Assembly: GCF_000383875.1 (NCBI RefSeq)
Contig: NZ_KB912918.1
Coordinates: 150-64,149 of the forward strand
DNA from: Caldibacillus debilis DSM 16016
GTDB taxonomy: Bacteria > Bacillota > Bacilli > Bacillales > Caldibacillaceae
Length of the DNA stretch: 64,000 nt
Direction: 5' to 3'
The translations under genes and the position numbers were made by a program. Position 1 is the first letter of the stretch, and each line of letters begins with the position of its first letter. Under the pieces are notes generated by a model. It was given only the letters and a program-made list of their open reading frames with translations. It searched no databases and was not told the origin of the DNA. Positions 27,314 to 36,822 of this stretch are shown here, piece after piece.

Positions 27314-28282
27314 ATGCTGAAGTTTATTTTGCGGCGAATTTTAGTCATGATCCCTCAGTTGATTCTTCTCAGCATTTTGGTTTTTTTGCTGGCGAAAATG
27401 ATGCCCGGTGACGCGTTGACGGGGAGGATCGCCGGCAATGCGAACATCGATCCGGAGACGGTCGCAAAATTGCGGGAAGAGCTCGGATTGAATGATCCCT
27501 GGCACGTCCAGTATTGGAATTGGATACAAAATTTGTCCCAGGGAGACTGGGGAATTTCGTACATCCACCAGGTCGAAGTGACGAAATTGTTGGGTAACCG
27601 GCTGTTAAACACGGTGAACTTGGGAATTTTTATCCTTGTGCTCACCTATATCATCGCCATTCCTTTGGGCATTGTCGCCGGACGCTGGACCAATTCGTGG
27701 GCGGACAAGGTGATCGTCGCCTATAACTATTTGAGCTACGCGACGCCATTATTCATTTTTGCCCTGTTCATGCTGTTCATTTTTGGCTATGTCTTGGGAT
27801 GGTTTCCGACGGGAGGCAGCGTGGACGTCCGCCTGGAAAAGGGAACGCTGGATTACTATATTAACAAATTTTATCATTTGATCCTTCCGGCTTTCTCGGC
27901 GGCACTGCTTTCGACGACGACGACCATTCAATATTTGCGCAGCGAAATCATCGACACGAAGGTAAGGGATTTTGTGAAAACGGCAAGGGCGAAGGGAACG
28001 CCCGAAAGGAAGGTCTACACGAGGCATATTTTGCGGAATTCCTTTTTGCCCATCGCAGCTTTTTTGGGTTACGAAATTACCGGAGTCATCAGCGGATCGA
28101 TTTTCATTGAATCGATTTTCAGCTACCCCGGAATAGGCCAATTGTTCGTCCAATCCATCGCGCAACGGGATTATCCGGTCGTCACGGCTCTCGTCATGCT
28201 CACCGGCTTTGCTACACTGATCGGGACATTGCTTTCGGACATCATCTTGAGCGCCGTCGACCCGAGGATCCGAATCGACTAG
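27314..28282 (+). CDS. oppB: Oligopeptide ABC transporter permease (OppB type)
   Basis: A 322-residue permease with six predicted helices and an N-terminal FILRRILVMIPQLILLSILV helix typical of OppB/DppB. The EAA loop is in VKTARAKGTPERKVYTRHIL, contacting the ATPases. The end DIILSAVDPRIRID is the family signature (YxxxDPRI). Eighteen bases after oppF, same operon. Confidence 0.93.
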   Translation: MLKFILRRILVMIPQLILLSILVFLLAKMMPGDALTGRIAGNANIDPETVAKLREELGLNDPWHVQYWNWIQNLSQGDWGISYIHQVEVTKLLGNRLLNTVNLGIFILVLTYIIAIPLGIVAGRWTNSWADKVIVAYNYLSYATPLFIFALFMLFIFGYVLGWFPTGGSVDVRLEKGTLDYYINKFYHLILPAFSAALLSTTTTIQYLRSEIIDTKVRDFVKTARAKGTPERKVYTRHILRNSFLPIAAFLGYEITGVISGSIFIESIFSYPGIGQLFVQSIAQRDYPVVTALVMLTGFATLIGTLLSDIILSAVDPRIRID

Positions 28283-28313
28283 AAGAAAAGGCCTGTTGAA
28301 AGGGGGATAAACG

Positions 28314-29222
28314 ATGAAGCCGGATATCGCCAATCCGGAAATGCCATTTGCTCAGGAAGAAAAATCGCCATCCAGCATGCGAATCATCTGGAGAGAGCTC
28401 CTTAAAGATAGAGTTGCCCTGTTTTCACTCGTCTTATTGACGATCCTTCTCATCATCGTTTACGGAGGTTCCTTGCTGATCGATGAAAAAGAAGTGACGA
28501 GAATCGATTTGTTTAACATGTATTCGCCGCCTTCGCCCGATAATTGGCTCGGCACCGATTACGGCGGCAGGGATATTTTCGGACAGCTGATCATCGGCGC
28601 GAGGAACTCCTTCACGATCGGTTTGTTGATCACCCTCCTTACGGGGCTGATCGGACTGACGATAGGATTGATCGCCGGCTATTTCGGCGGAGCGGTCGAC
28701 AACGTGATCATGCGGATCATCGATTTTATTCTCATCCTTCCCACGTTGATGCTCATTATCGTATTCGTCACCTTGGTGCCGAAATTTACGATCACCAATT
28801 TCATCCTGATCATGAGCGCCTTTTTATGGACGGGGAAGGCGAGGCTGATCCGTTCGAAAACGCTGGCGGAAAAGGAAATGGAATACGTGAGTGCCTCCCG
28901 GACATTGGGCACTCCCCATTGGAAAATCATTCTCTTTCAAATTCTGCCGAATTTAAGTTCCATCATCATCGTCAACCTGACCTTGAATCTCGCCGGAAAC
29001 ATCGGCATTGAAACCGGCTTGAGCTATCTCGGATTCGGACTTCCGGAAGACAAACCGAGCTTGGGGACATTGATCGGTTACGCGCGAAATCCGGAAGTCA
29101 TGCAAGGAAAATGGTGGGTTTGGTTGCCCGCATCATTGCTGATCCTGGTAATGATGCTGTGCATAAATTTCATCGGCCAGGCGCTGCGCCGTGCGGCCGA
29201 TGCAAGGCAAAGATTAGGATAA
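28314..29222 (+). CDS. oppC: Oligopeptide ABC transporter permease (OppC type)
   Basis: A 302-residue permease. The N-terminal cytoplasmic tail is followed by a helix, then NWLGTDYGGRDIFGQLIIGARNS-type sequence (28541 onward), the OppC/DppC hallmark of TDxxGRD. The EAA loop lies near YVSASRTLGTPHWKIILFQI. It ends FIGQALRRAADAR, as in the family. It forms the channel with OppB; 31 bases downstream of oppB with an AAAGGGGGATAA ribosome-binding region. Confidence 0.93.
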   Translation: MKPDIANPEMPFAQEEKSPSSMRIIWRELLKDRVALFSLVLLTILLIIVYGGSLLIDEKEVTRIDLFNMYSPPSPDNWLGTDYGGRDIFGQLIIGARNSFTIGLLITLLTGLIGLTIGLIAGYFGGAVDNVIMRIIDFILILPTLMLIIVFVTLVPKFTITNFILIMSAFLWTGKARLIRSKTLAEKEMEYVSASRTLGTPHWKIILFQILPNLSSIIIVNLTLNLAGNIGIETGLSYLGFGLPEDKPSLGTLIGYARNPEVMQGKWWVWLPASLLILVMMLCINFIGQALRRAADARQRLG

Positions 29223-29241
29223 AAAAGAAGGGGGATATTGG

Positions 29242-31011
29242 ATGAAAAAACTTAAGCTGTTGAGCCTTTTCATCGCCTTTGCGCTGCTGCTTTCCGCTTG
29301 CAGCTCCTCATCCGGCGGCAGCAAGAAAAAGACAGCGGAAAAGGTCGACACCAGCCTGTTCCCGCAGACCGTCAAAAACGACAAGGAGATCATCGAAGAC
29401 GGTACGTTGAATTACGGGCTGGTCACCGACACGCCCTTTGAAGGGACGTTGGACTACGCCTTCTATCAAGGGGCATACGACGCTGAAATCCTGCAATTTT
29501 TCAGCGAGCCGCTTTTCAGCTACAACGCCGACCATGAAATGACCAACGACGGTCCGGCGACTTTCGAGTTGTCCGATGACTGGAAAACGATCACCATCAA
29601 GATTTCCGACAAATTGAAATGGCATGACGGACAACCGGTAACCGCGGAAGATTACGAATATTCCTTCCTCGTCATCGGCCATCCGGATTACAAAGGTGTC
29701 CGCTATGACGCCCTCATGGAAAACATCGTCGGAATGGCGGAATATCATGCGGGCAAAGCGGATAAGATTTCCGGGATCGAGGTTCTCGATGAGCATACGG
29801 TGCGGATCCAATTTAAGAAAGCCAACCCGTCCCTCTTGACCGGATTGTGGCCTTACGCCATGCCGAAACATTATCTCGGGGACGTTCCGGTAAAGGATCT
29901 TGCCAAATCTGATAAGATCCGCACGAAACCGATCGGCTTCGGACCGTTCAAAGTGAAAAACATCGTTCCCGGCGAATCGGTGGAATTTGAACGGTTCGAC
30001 GATTACTGGAAAGGCAAACCGAAGCTGAAAACCGTTATCGTAAAAGTGGTTGACCCGTCGGTCGTTCTTGAATCGCTGAAGAAGGGCGAAATCGACATCG
30101 CCTATGGATTCCCGACCACCATGTATCCGGACGCCAAAAAACTGAAGAACGTCCAATACCTGGGAAGAATCGAAGATGCGTACACCTACATCGGTTTTAA
30201 ACTCGGGCATTGGGATGCCAAGAAAAATGAAGCGGTGATGGACAATCCGAAATTCCAAGATGTCCGTCTGCGCCAAGCCATGGCCTACGCCATCGACAAC
30301 AAGACGGTTGCCGAAAGATTCTATCACGGCTTGCGCGAACCGGCCACGACTTTGATCCCGAAATTCTTCAAGACCTGGCACAACGACAAGGTGAAAGGGT
30401 ACAACTACGATCCGGAAAAGGCGAAACAATTGCTGGATGAAGCGGGTTACAAAGACGTCGACGGTGACGGCTTCCGTGAAGATCCGAACGGCAAAAAATT
30501 CGTCATCAATTTCGCGTCGATGAGCGGCAGCGACGTCGCCGAACCGTTGGCCAAATTCTACATTCAAAACTGGAAAGATGTCGGTTTGAATGTGCAGCTG
30601 ACGAACGGCCGTCTGATCGAATTCAACTCCTTCTATGACATGATTGAAAAAGACGACCCGAACGTCGATATTTACCAAGCGGCCTGGGGCACCGGTACGG
30701 ACGTCGACCCGTGGGGCCTGTATTCGAAGAAAGCTCCGTTCAACTACAGCCGTTTTGTTGACGAAGAAAACGAACGGCTGCTGGAAGAAGGACATTCCGA
30801 AAAGGCCCTTGACAAAGAATACCGCAAGAAAATCTATGACCAATGGCAAGAATATATGGCGGAAAAAGTACCGGTCATTCCCACCCTTTACCGCTATGAA
30901 CTCTGGCCGGTCAACAACCGGGTGAAGAATTTCACCATCGAATGGGGCAAGAACAGCTTCATGTGGTCTGATGTCGGCGTAACTTCCGACAAACCGGAAG
31001 TTGCCAAATAA
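29242..31011 (+). CDS. oppA: Oligopeptide-binding lipoprotein (OppA type)
   Basis: A 589-residue extracytoplasmic binding protein (SBP_bac_5). The signal peptide MKKLKLLSLFIAFALLLSA ends at lipobox LSAC, followed by a Ser/Lys-rich linker. The mature part has KLKWHDGQPVTAEDYEYSF and RLRQAMAYAIDN, both characteristic of peptide-binding family members. It lies last in the operon, after the permeases, and is closed by a strong terminator. Codon use is strongly biased, consistent with high expression. The peptide preference cannot be read from sequence. Confidence 0.93.
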   Translation: MKKLKLLSLFIAFALLLSACSSSSGGSKKKTAEKVDTSLFPQTVKNDKEIIEDGTLNYGLVTDTPFEGTLDYAFYQGAYDAEILQFFSEPLFSYNADHEMTNDGPATFELSDDWKTITIKISDKLKWHDGQPVTAEDYEYSFLVIGHPDYKGVRYDALMENIVGMAEYHAGKADKISGIEVLDEHTVRIQFKKANPSLLTGLWPYAMPKHYLGDVPVKDLAKSDKIRTKPIGFGPFKVKNIVPGESVEFERFDDYWKGKPKLKTVIVKVVDPSVVLESLKKGEIDIAYGFPTTMYPDAKKLKNVQYLGRIEDAYTYIGFKLGHWDAKKNEAVMDNPKFQDVRLRQAMAYAIDNKTVAERFYHGLREPATTLIPKFFKTWHNDKVKGYNYDPEKAKQLLDEAGYKDVDGDGFREDPNGKKFVINFASMSGSDVAEPLAKFYIQNWKDVGLNVQLTNGRLIEFNSFYDMIEKDDPNVDIYQAAWGTGTDVDPWGLYSKKAPFNYSRFVDEENERLLEEGHSEKALDKEYRKKIYDQWQEYMAEKVPVIPTLYRYELWPVNNRVKNFTIEWGKNSFMWSDVGVTSDKPEVAK

Positions 31012-31012
31012 A

Positions 31013-31045
31013 AAAGAAGGCGGCGAAAGCCGCCTTTTTCTTTTT
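31013..31045 (+). terminator. Terminator of the opp operon
   Basis: AAGGCGGC (31017-31024), loop GAAA, GCCGCCTT (31029-31036), then TTTCTTTTT; starts two bases after oppA. Confidence 0.9.
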
Positions 31046-31102
31046 AGGCCCTTTACGGTTTGTTGGGTTCTCATTCAATTACAGATGGGCCGCTCTGTCC
31101 CG

Positions 31103-31249
31103 GCACGAAAGCGAATGACGGGATGGGTATGGATTCAGGAACTTCGAGCGGGCAAGGGCCAGGATATTGCTTTCATACAAGTATAAAAGAATCGGGGACC
31201 ATGTGGGGTAAGGACGTAGGCCCCCACCCCAACAATTGACAAAGGACCT
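31103..31249 (+). mobile_element. Remnant of the same ISL3-type element as at 1-329
   Basis: About 145 bp nearly identical to 181-329. The stretch from TATGGATTCAGGAACTTCGA through the transposase stop to AAAGGACC is shared with few changes (for example ATCCTGCTTACA here reads ATATTGCTTTCA). Only the last ~45 codons and the terminus remain, and an indel near 31111-31125 breaks the frame. It marks the left border of an AT-richer segment. Confidence 0.85.
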
Positions 31250-32069
31250 TTTTCACTAGGCTGCGGTGCATTGCTTTTGCGGGTGGTTCGGCAGATTCCT
31301 GCTGTTATCGAAAAGTCTTTCCTCACCAAACCGAAATGCATGCCCACATTTCTTTGAAAAGTACACCATTTTTTGCGCAATGTTTCCGTTGCAATGCCTG
31401 TTTTTGATGCTTTCTTAAACAAAGGGGAGCCCGTTAATCCCTCTGAAATCTGCTTTTCCTCATCCGACAAGCCATCCCTTTCATCCCCGGTTTTCTTTCC
31501 TTCCTTTACGGTGATCCGATAGGAATACTATGCGAAACAAATCGTCTATAAAATTAAGAGCAATAGCGTCCCGGAGAAAATCACAAAATCGGCATCGTTA
31601 CCTCACCCTGCTTCAAACCGCTTGACTTCTGCTCCCCTTTCATTTGTTTCCCTAATGGACAGCATCAATAACCGGCGTAGTTCGTCATGGCTGATGCCCG
31701 TCAAAAAAATCCTTTGAATCCATCGAAGGTCGCACAAGAACACAATTTCTTGGAAAACGCGTCTTTAGGGATAATAATTGATATAAAATGGAGACGAGAA
31801 TGTTCTTTTTTCTTAAGCCTTTGTTGTCATGCCCCATGAACTTATGGATTTGTTTTTTCAATGATTTACAACCGGAATAGTCCTGGCGTATACATCCTGT
31901 CTCTTCTCACCGAAGGCTATCCGAAAAAACGGTTCTCTTTTGGTTTTGAAAATCGGGAATGACTTTGGAAGCCATTAAGGATCTTGAAATCCGGAAAAAT
32001 GATAAACGCGAAGGGGAAGAAGTTTCGCTGACAACATGCCGGAAAATATCGACCGATGGGTGGGGGGCG
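31250..32069. other. 820-bp AT-rich region with no clear gene
   Basis: Only short frames are seen. The minus-strand frame at 31135-31470 runs into the IS remnant and is unconvincing. A 52-codon minus-strand stretch (31619 to about 31775) containing GISHDELRRLLMLSIRE looks coding-like but has no start, and may be the tail of a decayed gene. Together with the IS remnant this suggests decayed accessory DNA. Confidence 0.45.
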
Positions 32070-33269
32070 ATGCGGATGAATAAGAGGGAAATATGGAAAA
32101 AATTGAAAAAACAATTAAAAGCCAATCAGCATTTAATAGGTGTAGCTGCCGGTTCAGGATTAACTGGCCGGTATGCTGAAAAAGGCGGCGCCGATTTTAT
32201 TTTGGCGCTAAGTTCCGGAAAATTCCGGCAAATGGGTGTCAGTTCTCTTGCTGGATATCTGCCCTTTTCTAACAGTAATGAAATCGTCATGGATTTCGGG
32301 CTAAAAGAATTATTGCCGATCATCAAAAATATTCCGATCATTTTCGGTTTGATGGCCACTGATCCAACGATTGACCTAAAAAGCTATATCGCTTTGATTA
32401 AAGAAAAGGGCTTTGCGGGGATCAATAATTATCCGACGATAGGGTTAATCGACGGAAAATATCGGGAAGCTCTGGAAGAAGCAGATATTTCATATGATAA
32501 GGAAGTGGAAGCCATTTCGATCGCCAATGGGTTGGATCTCTTTACGGTAGCTTTTGTCTTTAACAAAACGCAAGCCATACAAATGACAAAGGCCGGAGCC
32601 GATGTCATTTGTGTGCACTTTGGCTTGACCAAAGGCGGAATGTTGGGCGCCAAATATGTTCAAACCCTGCAATCCGCTAAAAATTTGGCGACCGAGATTT
32701 TTGAGGAATGTCAAAAAATTAATCCAAATATCATTAAGATGATTTATGGCGGTCCCGTCAGCAAACCTGTAGATGTCCAATTTATGTATAATGGGACGGA
32801 TATACACGGATATATCGGCGGATCAGTTTTTGAACGGATTCCTTCTGAACAGGCCATTCTGCATGTTACCCAATCATTTAAACAAACCAATGATATCAAA
32901 TATGAACAACTCATTCAAAGAATTATTGACGGATTTAACACTCAAAAAGAATATATCGATTTTGTCAAGAAATATATCAGTTTACATTACAATGAGGAAA
33001 TTACCTTACATGAACTGGCCGGGATGTTGGGCTTGTCCAGACCCTATTTAAGCCTATTGTTCAAAACAGAAGTAGGGATTTCTTTTCGTGACTATTTGAT
33101 CGATTATCGGATTAACCGTGCCATTGAAATTTTAAAGGAAAAGAAAGTCCCGTTAACGATTGTATCGGAAATGGTCGGTTATCCCGATTATGCCCAGTTC
33201 AGTAAAATATTTAAGAAACGAACGGGGATGTCCCCGAAAGAATATGTAAAAACAAACATAAATCCATAA
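32070..33269 (+). CDS. One-component regulator: PEP-hydrolase-like TIM barrel fused to AraC HTH
   Basis: A 399-residue protein. Residues about 5-275 are a TIM-barrel of the PEP-hydrolase-like family (PF09370 type), closely parallel to the protein at 34588-35412. For example, GVAAGSGLTGRYAEKGGADF aligns with [20 protein letters not shown], and NNYPTIGLIDGKYREALEE with [19 protein letters not shown]. Residues about 300-399 are an AraC-type DNA-binding domain with two HTHs (ITLHELAGMLGLSRPYLSLL and VSEMVGYPDYAQFSKIFKKR). I infer that the barrel senses the substrate or product of the downstream enzyme. The start is ATG 32070 or 32076, after a GGGGGG run; the frame is open upstream. Confidence 0.8.
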   Translation: MRMNKREIWKKLKKQLKANQHLIGVAAGSGLTGRYAEKGGADFILALSSGKFRQMGVSSLAGYLPFSNSNEIVMDFGLKELLPIIKNIPIIFGLMATDPTIDLKSYIALIKEKGFAGINNYPTIGLIDGKYREALEEADISYDKEVEAISIANGLDLFTVAFVFNKTQAIQMTKAGADVICVHFGLTKGGMLGAKYVQTLQSAKNLATEIFEECQKINPNIIKMIYGGPVSKPVDVQFMYNGTDIHGYIGGSVFERIPSEQAILHVTQSFKQTNDIKYEQLIQRIIDGFNTQKEYIDFVKKYISLHYNEEITLHELAGMLGLSRPYLSLLFKTEVGISFRDYLIDYRINRAIEILKEKKVPLTIVSEMVGYPDYAQFSKIFKKRTGMSPKEYVKTNINP

Positions 33270-33318
33270 TCTTCAAACAAAAGAACATATATTTTCAATG
33301 ATGGAAGCGGTATCATTT

Positions 33319-33340
33319 GGGTGAAAATAAATTTTCACCC
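33319..33340. promoter_or_regulatory. Perfect 22-bp palindrome, probable operator
   Basis: GGGTGAAAAT, two bases (AA), ATTTTCACCC. It lies 20 bp before the GTG start of the next gene and lacks a T-run, so it reads as an operator rather than a terminator. Either it is the AraC-type regulator's site or it binds another repressor. Confidence 0.6.
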
Positions 33341-33359
33341 ATGGGAAAGGAGTGATACG

Positions 33360-34598
33360 GTGGACAAGACGATCGCTTTGGTCGGCACGTTCGATACAAA
33401 GGGTAAAGAGTTTTTGTTCGTTAAAGAATTGATCGAATCATTGGGTTTTCGCACGTTTACGATCCATACCGGTGTTTTTGAGCCGGTTTTTGAACCCGAT
33501 GTTTCGAATCGTGCAGTCGTTGCAGCTGCGGGAGGGGATATTGAAGAAATCGTTGAACGTAAAGACAGAGCCTATGCGACAGCTACGCTTGCAAAAGGAA
33601 TGGAAGTGTTATTGCCCGAGTTGTTTAAAGAAGGGAAATTTGATGGGGTTTTATCTTTCGGCGGTACGGGGGGCACTTCCATTGCAACAGCAGGCATGAG
33701 AAAGTTGCCGATTGGTGTTCCGAAAGTGATGGTTTCCACCGTTGCATCCGGAAATACGCTCCCTTATGTTGGAATGAGCGATATTGTCATGTTTCCGTCC
33801 ATCGTAGATATCGCAGGCATCAACTCGTTTTCGATTAAAATTTTTTCAAATGCTGTTTTTGCCATTGCCGGCATGCTGCAATATGAGCAAAAAACGACAA
33901 AGGAACAAAAACCATTAATTGCGGCGACCATGTTCGGCCTTACGACGCCTTGCATCAATTATGCAAAAAAATACTTGGAGGATCATGGATATGAAGTTTT
34001 GATCTTCCACGCAACGGGTATTGGCGGGAAAACGATGGAAAGCCTTATCGAAAACGGGTTTATTGAAGGAGTATTGGATATTACAACGACCGAATGGGCA
34101 GACGAGTTGGTGGGAGGAATTTTGGCGGCCGGTCCACATCGATTGGAAGCCGCAGCATTAAACCGGGTTCCTCAAGTAGTATCCCTTGGGGCGATTGATA
34201 TGGTCAATTTTGGACCGCGTGATACCGTCCCTGCAAAATTTGCCGGAAGGAAATTTTATCAGCATAATCCATCCGTCACCTTGATGCGGACGACCGTGGA
34301 AGAAAACAGGAAAATTGGCGAAAAGATTGCGGAAAAGTTAAATATGGCTTCCGGCAACACGGCATTATTGTTGCCGTTAAAAGGTCTTTCCGGTTTGGAT
34401 GCGGAAGGGCAACCATTCTATGGACCGGAAGAGGACAAGATGCTATTCGACACAATTAAAGAAAATATTGACCAAAGCAAAGTGGAGATCATTGAAATTA
34501 ATGCGCACATCAATGAAAAAGTATTCGGAGAAACTGCAGCTAAAAAACTTATCGAATTAATGGAAAGAAAGAAAGGAGAAAATGAACATGCCTTCTAG
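33360..34598 (+). CDS. Tm-1-like ATP-binding domain protein (UPF0261)
   Basis: A 412-residue soluble protein matching the UPF0261/Tm-1-like family, named after the tomato virus-resistance protein Tm-1, which binds ATP. Seen are the N-terminal [20 protein letters not shown] and the glycine-rich [19 protein letters not shown]. Also present are [17 protein letters not shown] and [15 protein letters not shown], the strongest family blocks. The GTG at 33360 has AAAGGAG seven bases upstream. It overlaps the next gene (PEP-hydrolase type) by 11 bp. These two families commonly occur side by side; the catabolic role is unknown. Confidence 0.85.
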   Translation: MDKTIALVGTFDTKGKEFLFVKELIESLGFRTFTIHTGVFEPVFEPDVSNRAVVAAAGGDIEEIVERKDRAYATATLAKGMEVLLPELFKEGKFDGVLSFGGTGGTSIATAGMRKLPIGVPKVMVSTVASGNTLPYVGMSDIVMFPSIVDIAGINSFSIKIFSNAVFAIAGMLQYEQKTTKEQKPLIAATMFGLTTPCINYAKKYLEDHGYEVLIFHATGIGGKTMESLIENGFIEGVLDITTTEWADELVGGILAAGPHRLEAAALNRVPQVVSLGAIDMVNFGPRDTVPAKFAGRKFYQHNPSVTLMRTTVEENRKIGEKIAEKLNMASGNTALLLPLKGLSGLDAEGQPFYGPEEDKMLFDTIKENIDQSKVEIIEINAHINEKVFGETAAKKLIELMERKKGENEHAF

Positions 34599-35412
34599 AC
34601 AAGAAATTTTAAAACGATTTAGAGAAGAAATCGCCAAAGGAAGAATATTATTAGGGGTTGGAGCAGGTACAGGTATAACGGCAAAAAGCAGTGAAGCCGG
34701 CGGTGCGGATATGTTAATCGTTTATAATTCTGGCCGTTACAGAATGGCTGGACGCGGGTCATTGGCAGGTTTACTTCCATATGGTGATGCGAACCAAATT
34801 GTCGTTGAAATGGGCAATGAAGTGTTGACCGTTGTGAAAAATACGCCTGTGCTTGCAGGGGTTAACGGTACAGATCCCTTTCGAATCATGGATGTATTTT
34901 TAAAACAATTAAAGGACCAAGGTTTCAGCGGAGTACAAAATTTCCCGACGGTAGGATTGATTGATGGGGTGTTCCGGCAAAACTTGGAAGAAACAGGAAT
35001 GGGTTATGACTTGGAAGTGGATATGATTCGGAAAGCCCATGAATTGGACATGCTCACAACTCCATATGTTTTTGATGAAGAACAAGCAATAAAAATGGCA
35101 AATGCAGGTGCTGATATTTTAGTCGCTCACATGGGCTTAACGACGAAAGGTACAATTGGAGCCAAAACGGCTTTATCCCTGGACGACTGTGTTGAAAGAA
35201 TCCAAAGAATCGTTGATGCCGGACGATCCGTTAATCCTGACATTTTGGTAATTTGCCATGGAGGTCCTATCGCGGAACCTGAAGATGCCGAATACGTCAT
35301 TAAAAGGGTGGACGGCCTGGTTGGATTCTTTGGAGCATCCAGCATCGAAAGATTTGCTGCTGAGAAAGGGATTAAAGCTCAAACGGAAGCATTTAAACAG
35401 ATAAAAAGATAA
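34588..35412 (+). CDS. PEP-hydrolase-family TIM-barrel enzyme
   Basis: A 274-residue TIM-barrel protein of the phosphoenolpyruvate hydrolase/phosphonopyruvate-hydrolase-like family (PF09370 type). Conserved blocks are [42 protein letters not shown], and [16 protein letters not shown] near the C-terminal third. A paralogous domain forms the sensor of the AraC-type regulator two genes upstream. ATG 34588 is nine bases from AAAGGAG (34572-34578), better than ATG 34582 at three. Likely partner of the Tm-1-like protein; the chemistry is unproven. Confidence 0.82.
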   Translation: MPSRQEILKRFREEIAKGRILLGVGAGTGITAKSSEAGGADMLIVYNSGRYRMAGRGSLAGLLPYGDANQIVVEMGNEVLTVVKNTPVLAGVNGTDPFRIMDVFLKQLKDQGFSGVQNFPTVGLIDGVFRQNLEETGMGYDLEVDMIRKAHELDMLTTPYVFDEEQAIKMANAGADILVAHMGLTTKGTIGAKTALSLDDCVERIQRIVDAGRSVNPDILVICHGGPIAEPEDAEYVIKRVDGLVGFFGASSIERFAAEKGIKAQTEAFKQIKR

Positions 35413-35459
35413 TCAAAAAATATGGTAATCAAAAAATATGGAAGAATCATTCCATCATC

Positions 35460-35490
35460 GGGTGTCCCAAGATAAGGGCACCTTTTTAAT
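35460..35490 (+). terminator. Terminator after the PEP-hydrolase gene
   Basis: GGTGTCCC (35461-35468) pairs, with one bulge, with GGGCACC (35475-35481), then TTTTTAATATTTT. Confidence 0.65.
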
Positions 35491-35545
35491 ATTTTAGTAA
35501 GATTAGAGATGGGTTTGATTATTTTATTATTAGGAGGATGATTTT

Positions 35546-36253
35546 TTGCGGACGCTTGTTATCAGCGACATTCACGGTTGTCTGAATGAGTTCTTGGAAC
35601 TCTTGGGCCTGGTAGATTATCAAGCCGGTAAAGACCGGTTGATTTTGCTCGGGGATTACGTGGATCGCGGCCCCAAAAGCAAAGAAGTTGTACAAAAAGT
35701 AATGGATTTGGCGAAAAACGATAATGTCGTCGTTTTAAGGGGAAATCACGACCAGCGATTTGTAACATTAGTGGAGAATCGTAATCCTGAGATGCAAAAA
35801 ATTTTTATAAAATACGGCGGTCTAGAGACGCTGAAAAGCTATTGCCCCTTTCTTGAAGATAACGATTTGGTTGGGGCATTCGAATTCATCCGCAAAGCGT
35901 ATAGCCATCATATTGATTTTCTGAAAAAAACAAAACTTTATTATGAAGATAATCATTATATTTATGTCCATGCCGGTTTGAATCCAAATTATGAAAATTG
36001 GAAAAATCAACCGGAGAGGGATTTTTATACGATTAGGGGAGAGTTTATCAACCATAAATCAAATACCGAGAAAAAAGTGGTTTTTGGGCATACAGTAACG
36101 GTATTCATCCATGGTTTTGCGGATATTTGGTTTTCCGAAGATAAAATAGGGATCGATGGGGGATGTGCTTATGGGTATCAATTAAATTGTCTGGAAATCG
36201 GGACCGACCATAAGCTTAAGCAGTATCATGTACCTTGCAGAAGTATTTCATGA
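35546..36253 (+). CDS. PPP-family serine/threonine-type metallophosphatase
   Basis: A 235-residue calcineurin-like phosphoesterase of the bacterial PPP group, related to lambda phosphatase and PrpE. The metal-site motifs are intact: SDIHGCLNE (GDxHG-equivalent), LLGDYVDRGPKS, VVLRGNHDQRF, and HAGLNP followed by FGHTVT. The TTG at 35546 is supported by AGGAGG eight bases upstream. It is separated from the PEP-hydrolase gene by a terminator, so it is probably its own unit. Substrates could be phosphoproteins or dinucleotide polyphosphates. Confidence 0.85.
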   Translation: MRTLVISDIHGCLNEFLELLGLVDYQAGKDRLILLGDYVDRGPKSKEVVQKVMDLAKNDNVVVLRGNHDQRFVTLVENRNPEMQKIFIKYGGLETLKSYCPFLEDNDLVGAFEFIRKAYSHHIDFLKKTKLYYEDNHYIYVHAGLNPNYENWKNQPERDFYTIRGEFINHKSNTEKKVVFGHTVTVFIHGFADIWFSEDKIGIDGGCAYGYQLNCLEIGTDHKLKQYHVPCRSIS

Positions 36254-36550
36254 GGGTATGACGGAAAGGTTTCGTTTGATAAGGGCAATAAGAATCCGAT
36301 GCGATGTCTACAGAACTTTTGATTGTCAAACCGCTTTAGGGGATCTAAACCTATTTTGAATGTTTTCATGAATATGCCAATATGTTTGTGGGTTATGGGG
36401 GTGTTAAGTTTTGGCCAACGGAGAAATTTTTTCGAAAACCTGTTAGTGAAAAAATTCTAAACTTCTCACCATTTTTCCCGTGCTGAAGATTTTGATCGTT
36501 AACTTACCATGCCGCATTTTACATCATAAATTTGAAAATTGAACGGTTGA

Positions 36551-36576
36551 GGATGATCGGGATAGATCATCCTTTT
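36551..36576 (+). terminator. Plus-strand hairpin terminator
   Basis: GGATGATC (36551-36558), 6-nt loop, GATCATCC (36565-36572), TTTT. Confidence 0.55.
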
Positions 36577-36715
36577 GATCGTCGTATTCGTCCCCCGGCA
36601 AAAGAGCTCGGGTATCCGGTGGTGGACGCGTCATCTCATTCGCCAGGAGCAAATCCGCTGTCCCTTTTCCGGGGCGTCCTTTCCGCCGGAAAGTTGCTAG
36701 GATGGGAACAAGAAA

Positions 36716-36750
36716 GGGAAAAACCCGAGTGCATTGGTGCATGACTCGGG
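36716..36750 (-). terminator. pckA terminator
   Basis: On the minus strand, CCCGAGT and ACTCGGG pair (plus-strand 36744-36750 and 36724-36730), followed by TTTTTCCCTTTC. It lies about 75 bp after the pckA stop. Confidence 0.7.
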
Positions 36751-36822
36751 CTGGTTTTATTTGCAAAACCGAGGAAAAATTTCCCCATCCCCTGCCGGGC
36801 GGTCCGCTCCGAAGAAGAAAGA

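Larger units (their letters stand above)
36254..36822. other. 570-bp convergent spacer between phosphatase and pckA
   Basis: AT-rich to about 36540 with no gene, then returning to the GC-rich character of the backbone. This is the right edge of the AT-richer segment. It contains one terminator for each strand (36551-36576 and 36716-36750). Confidence 0.5.

Noticed and set aside
29308-31074. 588-codon minus-strand open frame
   Set aside because: It is fully antisense to oppA, whose lipobox, family motifs and operon position are clear; long antisense frames are expected from its codon bias.
31135-31470. 111-codon minus-strand frame
   Set aside because: It runs through the ISL3 remnant antisense to the transposase tail and has no ribosome-binding site or recognisable domain.
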